From Chelatococcus albus (GTDB taxonomy: Bacteria > Pseudomonadota > Alphaproteobacteria > Rhizobiales > Beijerinckiaceae): DNA of 64,000 bases. Where the stretch lies: positions 62,001 to 126,000 of the forward strand of contig NZ_JASJEV010000004.1 in NCBI RefSeq assembly GCF_030067675.1. The letters run 5' to 3'. The notes under the pieces were generated by a model. It did not search any database. It was not told the origin of the DNA and saw only the letters and a list, made by a program, of their open reading frames with translations. Shown here piece after piece: positions 1 to 8,698 of this stretch (position 1 is the stretch's first letter; the number at the start of each line of letters is the position of its first letter). The position numbers and the translations under genes are program-made.

Positions 1-839
1 TCGAGCACGGATTTCGCCGCCAAGGTGACGAGGGCGAGGAGAGCAAGGAGCGAGGCGACGGCAAAGGCAGCGATGAAGTTGTACTCATTGTAGAGGATCT
101 CCACGTGCAGCGGCATCGTATTCGTCAGTCCGCGAATATGGCCGGAGACGACCGACACCGCGCCGAATTCGCCCATGGCGCGGGCGTTGCAGAGAAGGAC
201 GCCGTAGAACAGGCCCCAGCGGATGTTGGGCAGCGTCACCGTGAGGAAGGTGCGCAGGCCCGAGGCTCCGAGGCTGAGTGCCGCCTCTTCGTCCGCCGTT
301 CCCTGCTCCTGCATGAGCGGAATGAGTTCCCGGGCCACGAAGGGAAAGGTGACGAAGACCGTCGCGAGCACGATGCCCGGCAGGGCAAAGATGACCTCGA
401 TACCGTGCGCCTTGAGGAACGGCCCGAACAGGCCCTGTGCCCCGAAGAGAAGAACGTAGACGAGGCCCGACACGACCGGCGACACGGAGAACGGCAGGTC
501 GATGAGCGTGACGAGCAGGCTCTTGCCCGCGAAAGCGAATTTCGCAATCGCCCAGGCGGCCGCCACGCCGAAGACGAGATTGAGCGGCACCGCGATGGCC
601 GCGACCGTCAGGGTGAGGCGGATGGCGGCCTGGGCATCGGGATCGTCGAAGGCCGAGAGATAGGTTCCGATACCGCCCTTGAAGGCCTCGACGAAGACAA
701 CGACGAGCGGGAGCACCAGGAACAGTGCCAGGAAGGAAAGCGCGGCGAGCGCAAGCGCAAGGCGCGCGCCCGCCCCCTCGGTCGTGACGCGGCGCCCCCT
801 CCCCTCGCGCGCCGGCGCCGGCAGGACGGTGTCAGACAT
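1..839 (-). CDS. cysW: Sulfate ABC transporter permease CysW (3' end outside window)
   Basis: Reading the minus strand from the ATG at 839 gives an open frame of 279 codons running off the left edge with no stop. The protein has a short basic N-terminus, about six hydrophobic segments, and the binding-protein-dependent permease loop with an [10 protein letters not shown]...TLPNIRWG pattern. [19 protein letters not shown] stretch is typical of CysW. With CysT it would form the membrane channel for sulfate or thiosulfate import. The ATG overlaps the end of cysT by 8 bases, so the two are translationally coupled. CysA, the ATPase, is not in the window and is expected just beyond the left edge. 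Confidence 0.93.
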   Translation of the reverse strand, partial: MSDTVLPAPAREGRGRRVTTEGAGARLALALAALSFLALFLVLPLVVVFVEAFKGGIGTYLSAFDDPDAQAAIRLTLTVAAIAVPLNLVFGVAAAWAIAKFAFAGKSLLVTLIDLPFSVSPVVSGLVYVLLFGAQGLFGPFLKAHGIEVIFALPGIVLATVFVTFPFVARELIPLMQEQGTADEEAALSLGASGLRTFLTVTLPNIRWGLFYGVLLCNARAMGEFGAVSVVSGHIRGLTNTMPLHVEILYNEYNFIAAFAVASLLALLALVTLAAKSVL

Positions 840-1686
840 GACCGAACCTCCTGCGGCTCCAGGCCTGGATGAGGTTGATGGCGAGCAGCGCCGCGAAGGA
901 CATGCCGAGCATGATCGTCGCGATTGCGGTCGCGCCGGCGTAGTTGAACTCCTCGAGCTTGATGACGATGAGAAGCGGCGCGATCTCCGAAACGTAGGGC
1001 ATGTTGCCGGCGACGAAGATGACCGAGCCGTATTCGCCGACCGCTCGCGCGAAGGCGAGGGCGAAGCCCGTCAGGACCGCCGGCAGGAGCGGCGGCAGGA
1101 GCACCCGCCGGAGCGTCTGCCCGCGCGTCGCCCCCAGCGTGGCGGAGGCCTCCTCGAGCTCGCGGTCGATCTCCGCGATCAGCGGTTCGACCGTGCGCAC
1201 GGCGAAGGGCAGACCGACGAAGACGAGGGCGATGAAGATGCCGAGCGGGGTGAAGGCGATCCTGAGGCCGAGCGGCTCGACGAGCCGGCCGATCCAGCCG
1301 TTCGGCGCGTAGAGGGCCGCGAGCGCGATGCCCGCAACCGCGGTGGGCAGGGCGAAGGGCAGGTCGACCGCGGCATCGATGAGCTTGCGGCCGGGAAAGC
1401 GGTAGCGCACGAGGACCCAGGCGACGATCAACCCGAAGACCGCATCCACGATCCCGGCCGCAAGCGAAAGGCCGAAGCTCGTGCGCAGCGCCGCCAGCAC
1501 GCGCGGCTCCATCGCCGCCGCCCACAGACCCGAGAGGCCGATGCTCGACGCCTTGAGCACGAGCGCCGCCAGCGGCAGGAGGACGATGAGCCCGAGATAG
1601 GCCAGGGTGTAGCCGAAGGCGATGCCGAAGCCCGGGATCGCGCTCGGCCGTCGCAATCGACGCAGAGGAGGCGCTGCTGCCGTCAT
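832..1686 (-). CDS. cysT: Sulfate ABC transporter permease CysT/CysU
   Basis: 284 residues, normal for CysT. It has six predicted membrane segments and the EAA loop ([26 protein letters not shown]). [18 protein letters not shown] motif is diagnostic of the CysT/CysW pair. It is the second permease of the sulfate/thiosulfate importer. Its ATG overlaps the stop of the upstream binding-protein gene (ATGA), and its own stop lies 8 bases inside cysW, so sbp-cysT-cysW is one operon on the minus strand. Confidence 0.95.
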   Translation of the reverse strand: MTAAAPPLRRLRRPSAIPGFGIAFGYTLAYLGLIVLLPLAALVLKASSIGLSGLWAAAMEPRVLAALRTSFGLSLAAGIVDAVFGLIVAWVLVRYRFPGRKLIDAAVDLPFALPTAVAGIALAALYAPNGWIGRLVEPLGLRIAFTPLGIFIALVFVGLPFAVRTVEPLIAEIDRELEEASATLGATRGQTLRRVLLPPLLPAVLTGFALAFARAVGEYGSVIFVAGNMPYVSEIAPLLIVIKLEEFNYAGATAIATIMLGMSFAALLAINLIQAWSRRRFGHV

Positions 1687-2723
1687 GGGCGCGCCGCCTT
1701 CATGATCTGGTCGAAGACGCCGCCGTCGTCGAAATGCTCCTTCTGGGCCTTGGCCCAGCCGCCGAACAGCCCGTCGATGGTGAAGAGCTCGAGCTTGGGC
1801 AGGCGGGCGAGATCGGCCGGAGCGGCGGCCTCCGGCTTCACCGGCCGGTAGAAGTGCCTGGCGATGATCGCCTGCGCCGCCGGCGTGTAGAGGAAGGCGA
1901 GATAGGCCTGCGCCACCTGACGCGTGCCCCTGGCGTCGACATTGCCGTCGACGAGAGCCACCGGCGGTTCGGCCAGGATCGAGAGCGAGGGCACGACGAT
2001 CTCGAACTTGTCCTCGCCGAATTCCTTGAGTGTGAGGAAGGCCTCGTTCTCCCAGGCGACGAGCACGTCGCCGATGCCGCGCTGGGAGAAGGTGACGGTG
2101 GCGCCGCGCGCGCCGGTGTCGAGCACCGGCACATTGCGGAAGAGCGCGGTGAGGAAGGTCCGCGCCTCGGCTTCGTCACCGCCGCTCTTCGTCAGGGCGT
2201 AACCCCAGGCGGCGAGGTAGTTCCAGCGCGCCCCGCCCGAGGTCCTGGGGTTGGGCGTGACGACCTGGAGGCCGGGCCTGGCGAGGTCGTCCCAGTCGCG
2301 GATCCCCTTGGGATTGCCCTTGCGCACGACGAAGACGATGGTCGAGGTGTAGGGGGCGGAATTGTGCGGCAGGCGGCTCTGCCAGTTCGCCGGGATCTTG
2401 CCGGTGACTGCGGCGATGGCGTCGATGTCCGCCGCGAGCGCCAGGGTGACGACGGCCGCGTCGAGCCCGTCGATGACCGAGCGGGCCTGCTTGCCTGAGC
2501 CGCCGTGCGATGTGCGGATGGTCACGGTCTCGCCCGTCCTCGCCTTCCAGTCCGCCGCGAAGGCGGCATTGAGGTCGCGGTAGAGCTCCCGCGTCGGATC
2601 ATACGACACGTTCAGCAGCACCGTCTCGGCTCGCGCGAAGCTCGCAAAAGCCGCGAAGAGCACGATCGTGGCCAGGAGAATGAGGCCGTGGCGCACCAGA
2701 GCAACCTGATGAGACGTCAGCAT
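1683..2723 (-). CDS. Sulfate/thiosulfate-binding periplasmic protein
   Basis: 346 residues from the ATG at 2723; the open frame extends upstream, but this ATG directly precedes a signal peptide (hydrophobic core [19 protein letters not shown], probable cleavage after ARA). Family motifs follow: [13 protein letters not shown] near the mature N-terminus, [34 protein letters not shown] and [11 protein letters not shown]. All are typical of the Sbp/CysP group, which delivers sulfate to CysTWA. Sbp and CysP cannot be separated by eye. First gene of the minus-strand sulfate operon. Its upstream region (2724-2860) is AT-rich compared with the rest and should carry the promoter. Confidence 0.93.
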   Translation of the reverse strand: MLTSHQVALVRHGLILLATIVLFAAFASFARAETVLLNVSYDPTRELYRDLNAAFAADWKARTGETVTIRTSHGGSGKQARSVIDGLDAAVVTLALAADIDAIAAVTGKIPANWQSRLPHNSAPYTSTIVFVVRKGNPKGIRDWDDLARPGLQVVTPNPRTSGGARWNYLAAWGYALTKSGGDEAEARTFLTALFRNVPVLDTGARGATVTFSQRGIGDVLVAWENEAFLTLKEFGEDKFEIVVPSLSILAEPPVALVDGNVDARGTRQVAQAYLAFLYTPAAQAIIARHFYRPVKPEAAAPADLARLPKLELFTIDGLFGGWAKAQKEHFDDGGVFDQIMKAARP

Positions 2724-2969
2724 GGGCCTCCCTTTCGGCTGGAAAGCACCCCACGCGGGGCATTCCACATATCATCAGCGACGCCGATGACATTTGCAAC
2801 ATAGCGTTTGTAGATTTGTATATTTTACGGCAGTAATTTGTATTTACGCTTTGTCCGCCGCCCGTCGCTCATCGCGGCCCGTGCCGTCCTCCCTGTCCTC
2901 ACCCGCGCTTCCCGACGCCAGAACGACACCCGCTGGCAGCATCGGGCATGCTGCAAATTCGAATAACAT

Positions 2970-2994
2970 AAATTCTAGATTTTTTATAGAATTT
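2970..2994. promoter_or_regulatory. Perfect inverted repeat, likely operator in an AT-rich promoter region
   Basis: AAATTCTA-N9-TAGAATTT, a perfect 8-base inverted repeat, lies in the AT-rich gap between the sulfate operon (minus) and the first SAM-II riboswitch (plus). It ends 3 bases before a TTGACT hexamer (2998-3003) that could be the -35 of the riboswitch transcript. It lies about 250 bases upstream of the sbp start. The binding protein is unknown; a sulfur-responsive regulator would fit the two flanking units. Confidence 0.4.
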
Positions 2995-3054
2995 ACCTTG
3001 ACTCGACTCGCCGGCCATGCGAGACAGCCCTTGTTCGGGGCGGACAGCCGTCGC

Positions 3055-3129
3055 GAACCGCGGTGATTTGACGGAAGCAGCTTGCGCCGCGTGATCAAAC
3101 GCTAAAGCGCCACGAAGGGACTTCGTGGC
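3055..3129 (+). promoter_or_regulatory. SAM-II riboswitch (copy 1) with trailing hairpin
   Basis: The segment aligns by eye to the SAM-II (metA-motif) aptamer. P1 is CGCGG (3059-3063) paired with CCGCG (3087-3091). The conserved UGAUUUGACGG loop, UUGCG before the P1 3' strand, GUGAU-AAA after it, and the invariant GCUAAA (3101-3106) are all present. It is followed by a 9-bp hairpin, GCCACGAAG-GGA-CTTCGTGGC (3109-3129), with no U-run, so control is probably translational. SAM-II normally represses methionine genes when S-adenosylmethionine is plentiful. What follows here is short ORFs rather than a methionine enzyme. Confidence 0.82.
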
Positions 3130-3150
3130 TCCGAAACCCTGGAGGATGCC

Positions 3151-3249
3151 ATGGCCTCTCGCTCTTCCCTCCCTGCCACAAGCCGGCGCTCGTGCCTCGG
3201 ATGCTGCCGTTCAGCGGCCAAGGGTGCCTGTCGCGTCATCTGCGCCTGA
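3151..3249 (+). CDS. Putative 32-residue cysteine-rich peptide behind SAM-II riboswitch
   Basis: The ATG at 3151 has an excellent ribosome-binding site, GGAGG at 3141-3145, five bases upstream. The frame runs 32 codons to TGA at 3247. The peptide is basic and cysteine-rich, with five Cys (a CLGCC cluster plus ACRVICA at the end). It begins 22 bases after the hairpin of the first SAM-II riboswitch, where the regulated start codon would be expected. It may be a small regulated peptide, a leader, or the remnant of a lost methionine gene. No family recognised. Confidence 0.4.
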   Translation: MASRSSLPATSRRSCLGCCRSAAKGACRVICA

Positions 3250-3323
3250 CGAGCGACAGCAACTCCGCACTCACGTGACGATGGTTCGAGCGCGCCGGTC
3301 TGAAGCCGGCAAAGGGAAGTGCC

Positions 3324-3542
3324 ATGACCACCAGCTATTCCTCCGACGCCTATGTCATCGAAGTCGCCGGCCGCACCGCCGGCATCGTGGCCCGCGGCGA
3401 GCGGGGATTCCACTTCTTCGCGGCGAGCCGCACCTTCGATGCGCTCGACGGCCGCGTCTTCAGGAGGCCCAACGATGCAGAGCGCGCCGTGGCGCGCCAC
3501 CTTGCAGGGCGGAAGGTGCATCAAGCGGCCGTTCATGCCTGA
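3324..3542 (+). CDS. Small conserved-looking hypothetical protein (72 aa)
   Basis: 72 residues from an ATG preceded by AAGGGAAG eight bases upstream. The sequence is regular and protein-like, with alternating beta-type hydrophobics (AYVIEVAGRTAGIVARGERGF, FHFFAASRTFDALDGRVF) and an Arg-rich helical tail. It has no signal peptide or membrane segment. It lies downstream of SAM-II copy 1 and of the 32-codon ORF, and upstream of a terminator at 3770, so it may be part of a short SAM-responsive transcript. I recall similar short proteins in Hyphomicrobiales but cannot assign a function. Confidence 0.55.
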   Translation: MTTSYSSDAYVIEVAGRTAGIVARGERGFHFFAASRTFDALDGRVFRRPNDAERAVARHLAGRKVHQAAVHA

Positions 3543-3554
3543 AGGAGACCGACC

Positions 3555-3698
3555 GTGCTCACCGCATCCCTCATGCACGTCACACGCATCCCCCGGGCGA
3601 CGCCGCTTCAGATCACCCGTTTCCTCGACGCGTTCTGTTCCTTCGAACTCCATCCCATGCACTGCCGCTTTTGGGACGCACGGCTGCACGGCCGGTGA
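3555..3698 (+). CDS. Putative 47-residue peptide
   Basis: A GTG at 3555 is preceded by GAAGGAGA with good spacing. The frame gives 47 codons ending TGA at 3696-3698, just before an intrinsic terminator. The peptide has no membrane segment or signal sequence and contains two Cys and five His. Support comes only from the ribosome-binding site and the position after the 72-residue ORF (12-base gap). It could be spurious. Confidence 0.25.
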   Translation: MLTASLMHVTRIPRATPLQITRFLDAFCSFELHPMHCRFWDARLHGR

Positions 3699-3769
3699 CG
3701 GGCGGCAGGGTTTCCCCGGCTCGCGCGGTTCAGGCGACACTTCTCCTTCCTCTCGGTCGCCTTCCTTCC

Positions 3770-3800
3770 GGGGCGCCGGCTCGGCCGGCGCCCCGGCCTT
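3770..3800 (+). terminator. Rho-independent terminator
   Basis: GGGGCGCCGGC-TCG-GCCGGCGCCCC, an 11-bp GC-only stem with a 3-base loop, followed by GGCCTTTGCCCTT. It closes the short transcript that starts upstream of the first SAM-II element and separates it from the met promoter. Confidence 0.75.
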
Positions 3801-3867
3801 TGCCCTTGTCGCCGCTCACACTCGTTCGGCAAACCGAACGAAAGTCCAGTTTGGCGATCATTTGCTG

Positions 3868-3897
3868 TTGACAGAGAAGGACGGATCAGGCCATTTA
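3868..3897 (+). promoter_or_regulatory. Likely sigma-70-type promoter of the metNIQ leader
   Basis: A consensus TTGACA (3868-3873) is followed after 18 bases by CATTTA (3892-3897). It lies about 30 bases upstream of the P1 stem of the second SAM-II riboswitch and after the terminator at 3770, which is where the met operon promoter is expected. The -10 match is weak. Confidence 0.45.
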
Positions 3898-3927
3898 GCC
3901 ATGCTGCACCACGGTAATTCGTTGTCC

Positions 3928-4000
3928 AGCCGCGGGAATTTGACGGAGCAGCTTGCGCCGCGACACCAAGCGCTAAAGCGCCACGAAGCGAATTCGTGGG
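3928..4000 (+). promoter_or_regulatory. SAM-II riboswitch (copy 2) upstream of metNIQ
   Basis: Second copy of the element at 3055. P1 CGCGG (3931-3935) pairs with CCGCG (3958-3962), and the loop AAUUUGACGGAGCAGCUUGCG and GCUAAA (3972-3977) are conserved. A hairpin CCACGAA-GCGAA-TTCGTGG (3981-3999) follows. The two copies agree over about 60 positions, with differences concentrated after P1. It precedes the methionine ABC importer, an expected SAM-II target. The metN start is about 215 bases further down, longer than usual for direct occlusion of the start site. Confidence 0.82.
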
Positions 4001-4142
4001 CCTCCTGAACGATAGGGAACGAACCCATGATGCGCTCAATGCGGTGTCGCTGACGGCAGAGCCCCGCAGTCATCGGTCTTCGCCCGGCAATGACCGGCGG
4101 CGAGGCGATGACAAAGCCCCGACTTTCCATCGAGTTTCGATC

Positions 4143-4220
4143 ATGTTCGAGAGCCCGACGCGCCGATCGATGCCGGCGCTCGCCGTCCGTCCGCTATCCG
4201 GGGGACGAGCAAGACAATGA
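4143..4220 (+). CDS. Possible 25-codon leader ORF overlapping metN start
   Basis: An ATG at 4143 opens 25 codons ending in TGA at 4218-4220, which overlaps the metN ATG at 4217 (ATGA). The peptide is Arg/Ser-rich and unremarkable. The overlap, and the poorly spaced ribosome-binding site of metN (GGGGGA about 12 bases upstream), would allow translational coupling between the leader and metN. No direct evidence that it is translated. Confidence 0.2.
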   Translation: MFESPTRRSMPALAVRPLSGGRARQ

Positions 4221-5317
4221 ACGCGCCGGTCATCAATGCAGGAGCCGGGCCGAGCGGAACCACCCCGGTCGATGCCCTCGTCCGCTTCCAAGGGGTCACC
4301 AAGACCTACCCCGCCCGGAGGGGCTCGGCCGCGGTCGAAGCTCTCGCGGGCATCGATCTCGCCGTGCCGCGCGGCTCGATCCTCGGCGTCATCGGTCGTT
4401 CGGGAGCCGGCAAATCGACCCTCATCCGCCTCGTCAACGGGCTGGAGAGGCCGACGCACGGCTCGGTCTTCGTCGATGGCGTCGACGTCGCCGCCCTTGC
4501 CGAGGCGGAGCTGCGCGAAGTGCGCCGGTCGATCGGCATGATCTTCCAGCATTTCAACCTCCTGTCCTCGCGCACGGTCTATGGCAACGCCGCACTGCCG
4601 CTCGAGATCGCGGGCCTGCGCCCGGCCGAGATCAGGGCGCGCGTCGAGCCGCTGCTCGACCTCGTCGGCCTTGCCGACAAGCGCGACCGCTATCCGGCGG
4701 AACTGTCCGGCGGACAGAAGCAGCGCGTCGGCATCGCCCGCGCCCTCGCGACCAAACCCAAGGTGCTGCTGTCGGACGAGGCGACGTCGGCCCTCGATCC
4801 GGAGACGACGCGCTCGATCCTCGACCTCCTCGGCACCATCAACCGCGAGCTCGGGCTTACCATCCTGCTCATCACGCACGAGATGGTCGTGATCCGCGGC
4901 ATCGCCCATCGCGTCGCCGTCATCGACGGCGGCCGCATCGTCGAGGAGGGCGACGTCTTCGACATCTTCACGCGGCCGCAGAATGCGACCACCCGCTCCT
5001 TCCTCGCCGACGAGACCGGCCGCAACCTGCCGGCCTTCGTCGCCGGCAGGCTGAGGCCCGAGCCGGTCGCCGGCGGCCAGACCGTGCTGCGCATCGTCTT
5101 CCGCGGCCCCTTCGCCACCCACCCTGTGCTCTCGCAACTCTCCCGCGCCCTCGGCATCGACGTGAACATCCTCGGCGGCGCCGTGGATGCCATCGCCGGA
5201 CGGCCTTTCGGCGCCCTCGTCGTCGGCATTCCGAGCGAGGCCGCGGTGCTCGCCAGAACACTGAGCTTCCTCGCGGAGCGGGGGCTCGACAGGGAGGTCA
5301 TCGGCCATGTCGCCTGA
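4217..5317 (+). CDS. metN: Methionine ABC importer ATP-binding protein MetN
   Basis: 366 residues. The N-terminal ABC domain has Walker [10 protein letters not shown], signature [15 protein letters not shown], Walker [14 protein letters not shown] and the switch His (LLITHEM). After about residue 260 comes a C-terminal NIL/ACT-like domain ([31 protein letters not shown]). That domain is the regulatory methionine-binding part characteristic of MetN. Energises high-affinity D/L-methionine uptake with MetI and MetQ. Its stop lies inside the metI start region, consistent with an operon controlled by the upstream SAM-II riboswitch. The start ATG is confirmed by the rapid onset of homology. Confidence 0.96.
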   Translation: MNAPVINAGAGPSGTTPVDALVRFQGVTKTYPARRGSAAVEALAGIDLAVPRGSILGVIGRSGAGKSTLIRLVNGLERPTHGSVFVDGVDVAALAEAELREVRRSIGMIFQHFNLLSSRTVYGNAALPLEIAGLRPAEIRARVEPLLDLVGLADKRDRYPAELSGGQKQRVGIARALATKPKVLLSDEATSALDPETTRSILDLLGTINRELGLTILLITHEMVVIRGIAHRVAVIDGGRIVEEGDVFDIFTRPQNATTRSFLADETGRNLPAFVAGRLRPEPVAGGQTVLRIVFRGPFATHPVLSQLSRALGIDVNILGGAVDAIAGRPFGALVVGIPSEAAVLARTLSFLAERGLDREVIGHVA

Positions 5318-5972
5318 CATCCTTCGCCTCATTGCCCAGTCCACGGCCGACACGCTCTACATGGTGGCGGTCGCCACCCTGCTCGGTACGCTCGTCGGCC
5401 TGCCCCTCGGCGTCTTCCTGGCGACGAGCCGCAAGGGCGAGCTCCTTGCGGCAGCGTGGGCGAACGCCGCCCTCGGCCTTCTCGTCAATGCCACGCGCTC
5501 GACGCCCTTCATCATCCTCGTCGTCGCCATCATTCCCTTCACCCGTCTCGTCGCCGGCACGTCGATCGGCACGACGGCAGCCATCGTGCCGCTCACGGTG
5601 GCGGCGACCCCCTTCATCGCCCGCCTCGTCGAGGCCGCGGTGCGCGAGGTCGACCAGGGCCTCGTCGAGGCCGCCCGCGCCATGGGCGCCACCCCGATCC
5701 AGATCGTCGCCAAGGTGCTGATCCCGGAGGCGCTGCCCGGCATCGTGCTCGGCCTCACGCTCGCCGTCGTCAGCCTCATCGGCTTCTCGGCCATCGTCGG
5801 CGTCGTGGGCGGCGGTGGCCTCGGCGACCTCGGCATCCGCTACGGCTACCAGCGCTTCATGCCCGATGTGATGGCGACCGTCGTCGTCGTGCTCATCGTC
5901 CTCGTGCAGGGCGTCCAGAGCCTCGGCGACCGGCTGGCGCGCCGCGTCAACAAGCGCCTGCGCCGCGCCTGA
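5307..5972 (+). CDS. metI: Methionine ABC importer permease MetI
   Basis: 221 residues, the normal MetI length. It has five hydrophobic spans and the permease coupling loop ([26 protein letters not shown]). [27 protein letters not shown] segment near the C-terminus is a MetI hallmark. It overlaps the metN 3' end by 11 bases. Forms the homodimeric membrane channel of the methionine importer. Confidence 0.96.
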   Translation: MSPDILRLIAQSTADTLYMVAVATLLGTLVGLPLGVFLATSRKGELLAAAWANAALGLLVNATRSTPFIILVVAIIPFTRLVAGTSIGTTAAIVPLTVAATPFIARLVEAAVREVDQGLVEAARAMGATPIQIVAKVLIPEALPGIVLGLTLAVVSLIGFSAIVGVVGGGGLGDLGIRYGYQRFMPDVMATVVVVLIVLVQGVQSLGDRLARRVNKRLRRA

Positions 5973-6007
5973 TTCCCCTTCCCAATGCAACTCCCACGGA
6001 GAGCCTC

Positions 6008-6796
6008 ATGAAGACCCGTATCGTCGCGGCGGGGGTCGCCGCCCTCCTCATCACTATCGGCCTTGCCGGCAAGGCGCTGGCCGAGACCATCAAGATCGGC
6101 GCCACCGCCGGCCACCACGCCGAGATCCTGGAGAAGGTGAAACCCATTGCCGCCAAGAAGGGGCTCGACATCGTCATCGTCGAGTTCTCCGATTACGTCG
6201 TGCCGAATACGGCCCTCGACGCCGGCGAACTCAACGCCAACTCCTTCCAGCACCAGCCCTATCTCGACAACCAGAAGGCCGATCGGGGCTTCAGGATCGA
6301 GAGCGTCGCCACGACAGTGAACTTCCCGATGGGTATCTATTCGAAGAAGCACAAGTCGTGGGAGACGGTGCCGAACGGCGCCACGATCTCGATCCCCAAC
6401 GACCCGACCAACGGCGGGCGGGCCCTGCTCCTCCTGCAGGACCGTGGCATCATCAAGCTGAAGGAGGGCGTCGGCTTCAAGCCCAGCCCGATCGACATCG
6501 TCGACAATCCGAAGAAGCTCAGGTTCCTCGAGGTCGACGCCGCGCAGACGCCGCGCTCGCTCGAAGACGTGGACGCGGCAGCGGTGAATACGAACTACGC
6601 CACGCCTGCGGGCCTCGACCCGAAGGATGCGATCCTGCGCGAGGATCCGAAGGGGCCCTACGTCAATGTCATCGCCGTGCGCTCGGTCGACAAGGACAAG
6701 CCGTGGGTGAAGACGCTCGTCGAAGCCTACCACACGCCTGAGGTGAAGGCCTTCGTCGCGGAGAAATGGAAGGGGTCGGTGCTGTCAAGCTGGTGA
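6008..6796 (+). CDS. metQ: Methionine-binding protein MetQ
   Basis: 262 residues from the ATG at 6008; the open frame continues upstream out of context, but this ATG begins a clear signal peptide ending in KALA. There is no lipobox cysteine, so it appears to be a soluble periplasmic protein rather than a lipoprotein. NlpA/MetQ family motifs: KIGATAGHHAEIL, VVPNTALDAGELNANSFQHQPYL, PMGIYSKKHKSW, SIPNDPTNGGRALLLLQ, VNTNYATPAGL. Last gene of metNIQ, followed by a strong terminator. Confidence 0.95.
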   Translation: MKTRIVAAGVAALLITIGLAGKALAETIKIGATAGHHAEILEKVKPIAAKKGLDIVIVEFSDYVVPNTALDAGELNANSFQHQPYLDNQKADRGFRIESVATTVNFPMGIYSKKHKSWETVPNGATISIPNDPTNGGRALLLLQDRGIIKLKEGVGFKPSPIDIVDNPKKLRFLEVDAAQTPRSLEDVDAAAVNTNYATPAGLDPKDAILREDPKGPYVNVIAVRSVDKDKPWVKTLVEAYHTPEVKAFVAEKWKGSVLSSW

Positions 6797-6825
6797 GCCG
6801 CGACGAGCGCCCGTCCCTGCGAGGC

Positions 6826-6858
6826 GAGCCCCGGACGCCCCCGTCCGGGGCTCTTTCC
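6826..6858 (+). terminator. Rho-independent terminator of metNIQ
   Basis: An 11-bp stem GAGCCCCGGAC / GTCCGGGGCTC (6826-6836 with 6843-6853) is followed by TTTCCTTTCC, 30 bases after the metQ stop. Confidence 0.8.
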
Positions 6859-6985
6859 TTTCCACCCGCGCGGCGTATCAATGGATCGCCTCTTGCGTCA
6901 CCGAAGCGGATGGCATGGGCCGTCCGCGTCGATCGGACAGCGGGGCCGTCTTCACTGAGGCAGGGCAAGGGAGCAGGGTAAGATT

Positions 6986-8692
6986 GTGATAAGCCTCGCC
7001 GGCTGGGCGGCACTTTACTTCGCGCTTTCCCTCGCTGCCGACAGGCTGGCGGGCGGGCCGGACGGCGTGGTCGCGGTCTGGCCGGCGGCCGGCCTCGCGC
7101 TCTTCCTCACCTTGAGCTACGGCCGGCGGGGGCTTCTGCCGATCGCCATCGGAGCCTTCCTCAGTGCGGCCCCCGCCTGGGCGAGCCCCGGCATGATGCT
7201 GGTCCAGATCCTCCTGGGCGCGGCGAGCCTCGCCGGCGCCGTGGCGGGCGCGGGTGCTTACGACGCTCTCGCCGATCACCATCGGACGATGCAGACGATC
7301 GGCCGGCTGCGACCGGGCCACCCATTCCGGGGCCATCCCGCCGCTCCCGGCGCGACGCGGGCGCCCGCCGGGGCCGGATCGTTGATGCTCGGCGGCAGCG
7401 TCTTCGCTGAACCGATGCGCATGATCGCGCTTCTCGTCGGCGGCGGCCTCGGCTTCTCCCTCGTCGGCGCCGCGGTGGGAACGCTCGTCCTGCATCTCTC
7501 GAACGCCTTTCCCGGCAGCGAGCGGCTTGCGGACCTGCCCGGCCGGTTCACGCCCTGGTTCATCGCCGACCTCGCGGGTGCGGTGCTCGTCGCGCCCTTT
7601 CTCATCGCCTGGAGCGAGAGCGGGCCGTGGGGGCGCGTTCCCGCGGCCGTCGCCGCGCTGTGGGCCGGGCTGATCGCTGTCTCTCTCGGCGCGCTCGCCA
7701 CCGAGCTGCCGCCCAACCTCGAGAATGCAACCGTGCTGCTGCTGCTCGGGCCGGCGCTGGCAGCGGCGGCCTTCACGACGAGCGCACGCGCCTTCACCAC
7801 CATCCTCCTCACGGGCGCGACGATGGCGCTCGCCGTGGTGCTCTCGCACGATCCTGACAAGCCGACCGAGGCGGAGGTCGTGACCCTCCTCCTCGTCCAG
7901 CTCTATATCGTGTCCATCTCCTTCACCCATCTCATCCTCTACGCCGCCATTGCCGAGAACCGGCGCTCGATCGCCGAGCGGGTGAACCTCGCCAAGCATT
8001 TCTCGCCGAACATGGTGGAGCTCATCGCCAAGCTCGGGCGGCCCTTCGAGAAACCGCGCCGGCAGGTGGCGACGGTGCTGTTCTGCGATCTGCGCAATTT
8101 CACGAGCCTGTCGGAACGTGCCGGCCCGGAGGCAACGATGGAACTGCTGCGCGCCTTCCACCGCACGATGTCGGACATCGTCTTCGCGCATGGCGGCACG
8201 CTCGACCGCTACATCGGCGACGGCCTGATGGCGGTTTTCGGTGTGCCCGAGCCGGCGCCTGACGATGCCCTGCGCGCGCTGCGCTGCGCGGAGGACATGA
8301 CGGCGGCCCTCGCAGCCCTGAACGACAGGCGCCGGTCGCGTGACCTGCCGCCGCTCGACATGGGCATAGGCCTGCATACCGGCGAGGTCGTGCTCGGAGA
8401 GATCGGCTCGGAGAGCACCCTGTCGGTGACGGTGGTCGGCGACACGGTGAATGCCGCGAGCCGGCTGCAGGCCCTGTCGCGCGAGATCGGCGCCGCCATC
8501 GTCATGAGCAACGAGACGCTCGGCGCCGCCAAGGCCCTGCCGGCGGCGCGGGAGCTCGCCCTCGTCGGGCATCTCGCCCATGTCGGGCACGTGCATTTGC
8601 GGGGGCGCCGGCAGGAAACCGATACCTGGGCGCTGATGCGGCCCGCAGCCTCGGCGCCGCCCGCCGCTGCATCGGGGGATGCGAGCGGCTGA
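6986..8692 (+). CDS. Membrane-anchored class III adenylate/guanylate cyclase (MASE1-like sensor)
   Basis: 568 residues from a GTG preceded by GGGAGCAGGG. Residues 1-330 hold about eight to ten hydrophobic spans, starting with a MASE1-like N-terminus (WPAAGLALFLTLSYG, WFIADLAGAVLVAPFL). A short linker leads to a class III catalytic domain (about 350-550). Metal-binding aspartates are seen in FCDLRNFTSL (about residue 367) and YIGDGLMAVFG (about 411). The transition-state Asn and Arg are present in VVGDTVNAASRLQ, so it should be active. Makes cyclic AMP or GMP; the substrate cannot be decided by eye. It ends 6 bases from the convergent MFS gene. Confidence 0.88.
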   Translation: MISLAGWAALYFALSLAADRLAGGPDGVVAVWPAAGLALFLTLSYGRRGLLPIAIGAFLSAAPAWASPGMMLVQILLGAASLAGAVAGAGAYDALADHHRTMQTIGRLRPGHPFRGHPAAPGATRAPAGAGSLMLGGSVFAEPMRMIALLVGGGLGFSLVGAAVGTLVLHLSNAFPGSERLADLPGRFTPWFIADLAGAVLVAPFLIAWSESGPWGRVPAAVAALWAGLIAVSLGALATELPPNLENATVLLLLGPALAAAAFTTSARAFTTILLTGATMALAVVLSHDPDKPTEAEVVTLLLVQLYIVSISFTHLILYAAIAENRRSIAERVNLAKHFSPNMVELIAKLGRPFEKPRRQVATVLFCDLRNFTSLSERAGPEATMELLRAFHRTMSDIVFAHGGTLDRYIGDGLMAVFGVPEPAPDDALRALRCAEDMTAALAALNDRRRSRDLPPLDMGIGLHTGEVVLGEIGSESTLSVTVVGDTVNAASRLQALSREIGAAIVMSNETLGAAKALPAARELALVGHLAHVGHVHLRGRRQETDTWALMRPAASAPPAAASGDASG

Positions 8693-8698
8693 CGAACC

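Noticed and set aside
105-872. Long plus-strand frame opposite cysW/cysT
   Set aside because: Antisense shadow of clear sulfate permease genes; its Arg/Asp/Glu-rich composition is typical of reverse frames in GC-rich genes.
679-1851. 390-codon plus-strand frame
   Set aside because: Shadow of cysW-cysT-sbp on the other strand; low-complexity charged sequence with no motif.
2844-3098. 84-codon minus-strand frame across the riboswitch region
   Set aside because: It runs antisense through the SAM-II aptamer, has no ribosome-binding site and no protein-like pattern.
3109-3129. Hairpin after SAM-II copy 1 as an intrinsic terminator
   Set aside because: A strong 9-bp stem but followed by CTCCGAAACC with no T-run; more likely part of the regulatory leader.
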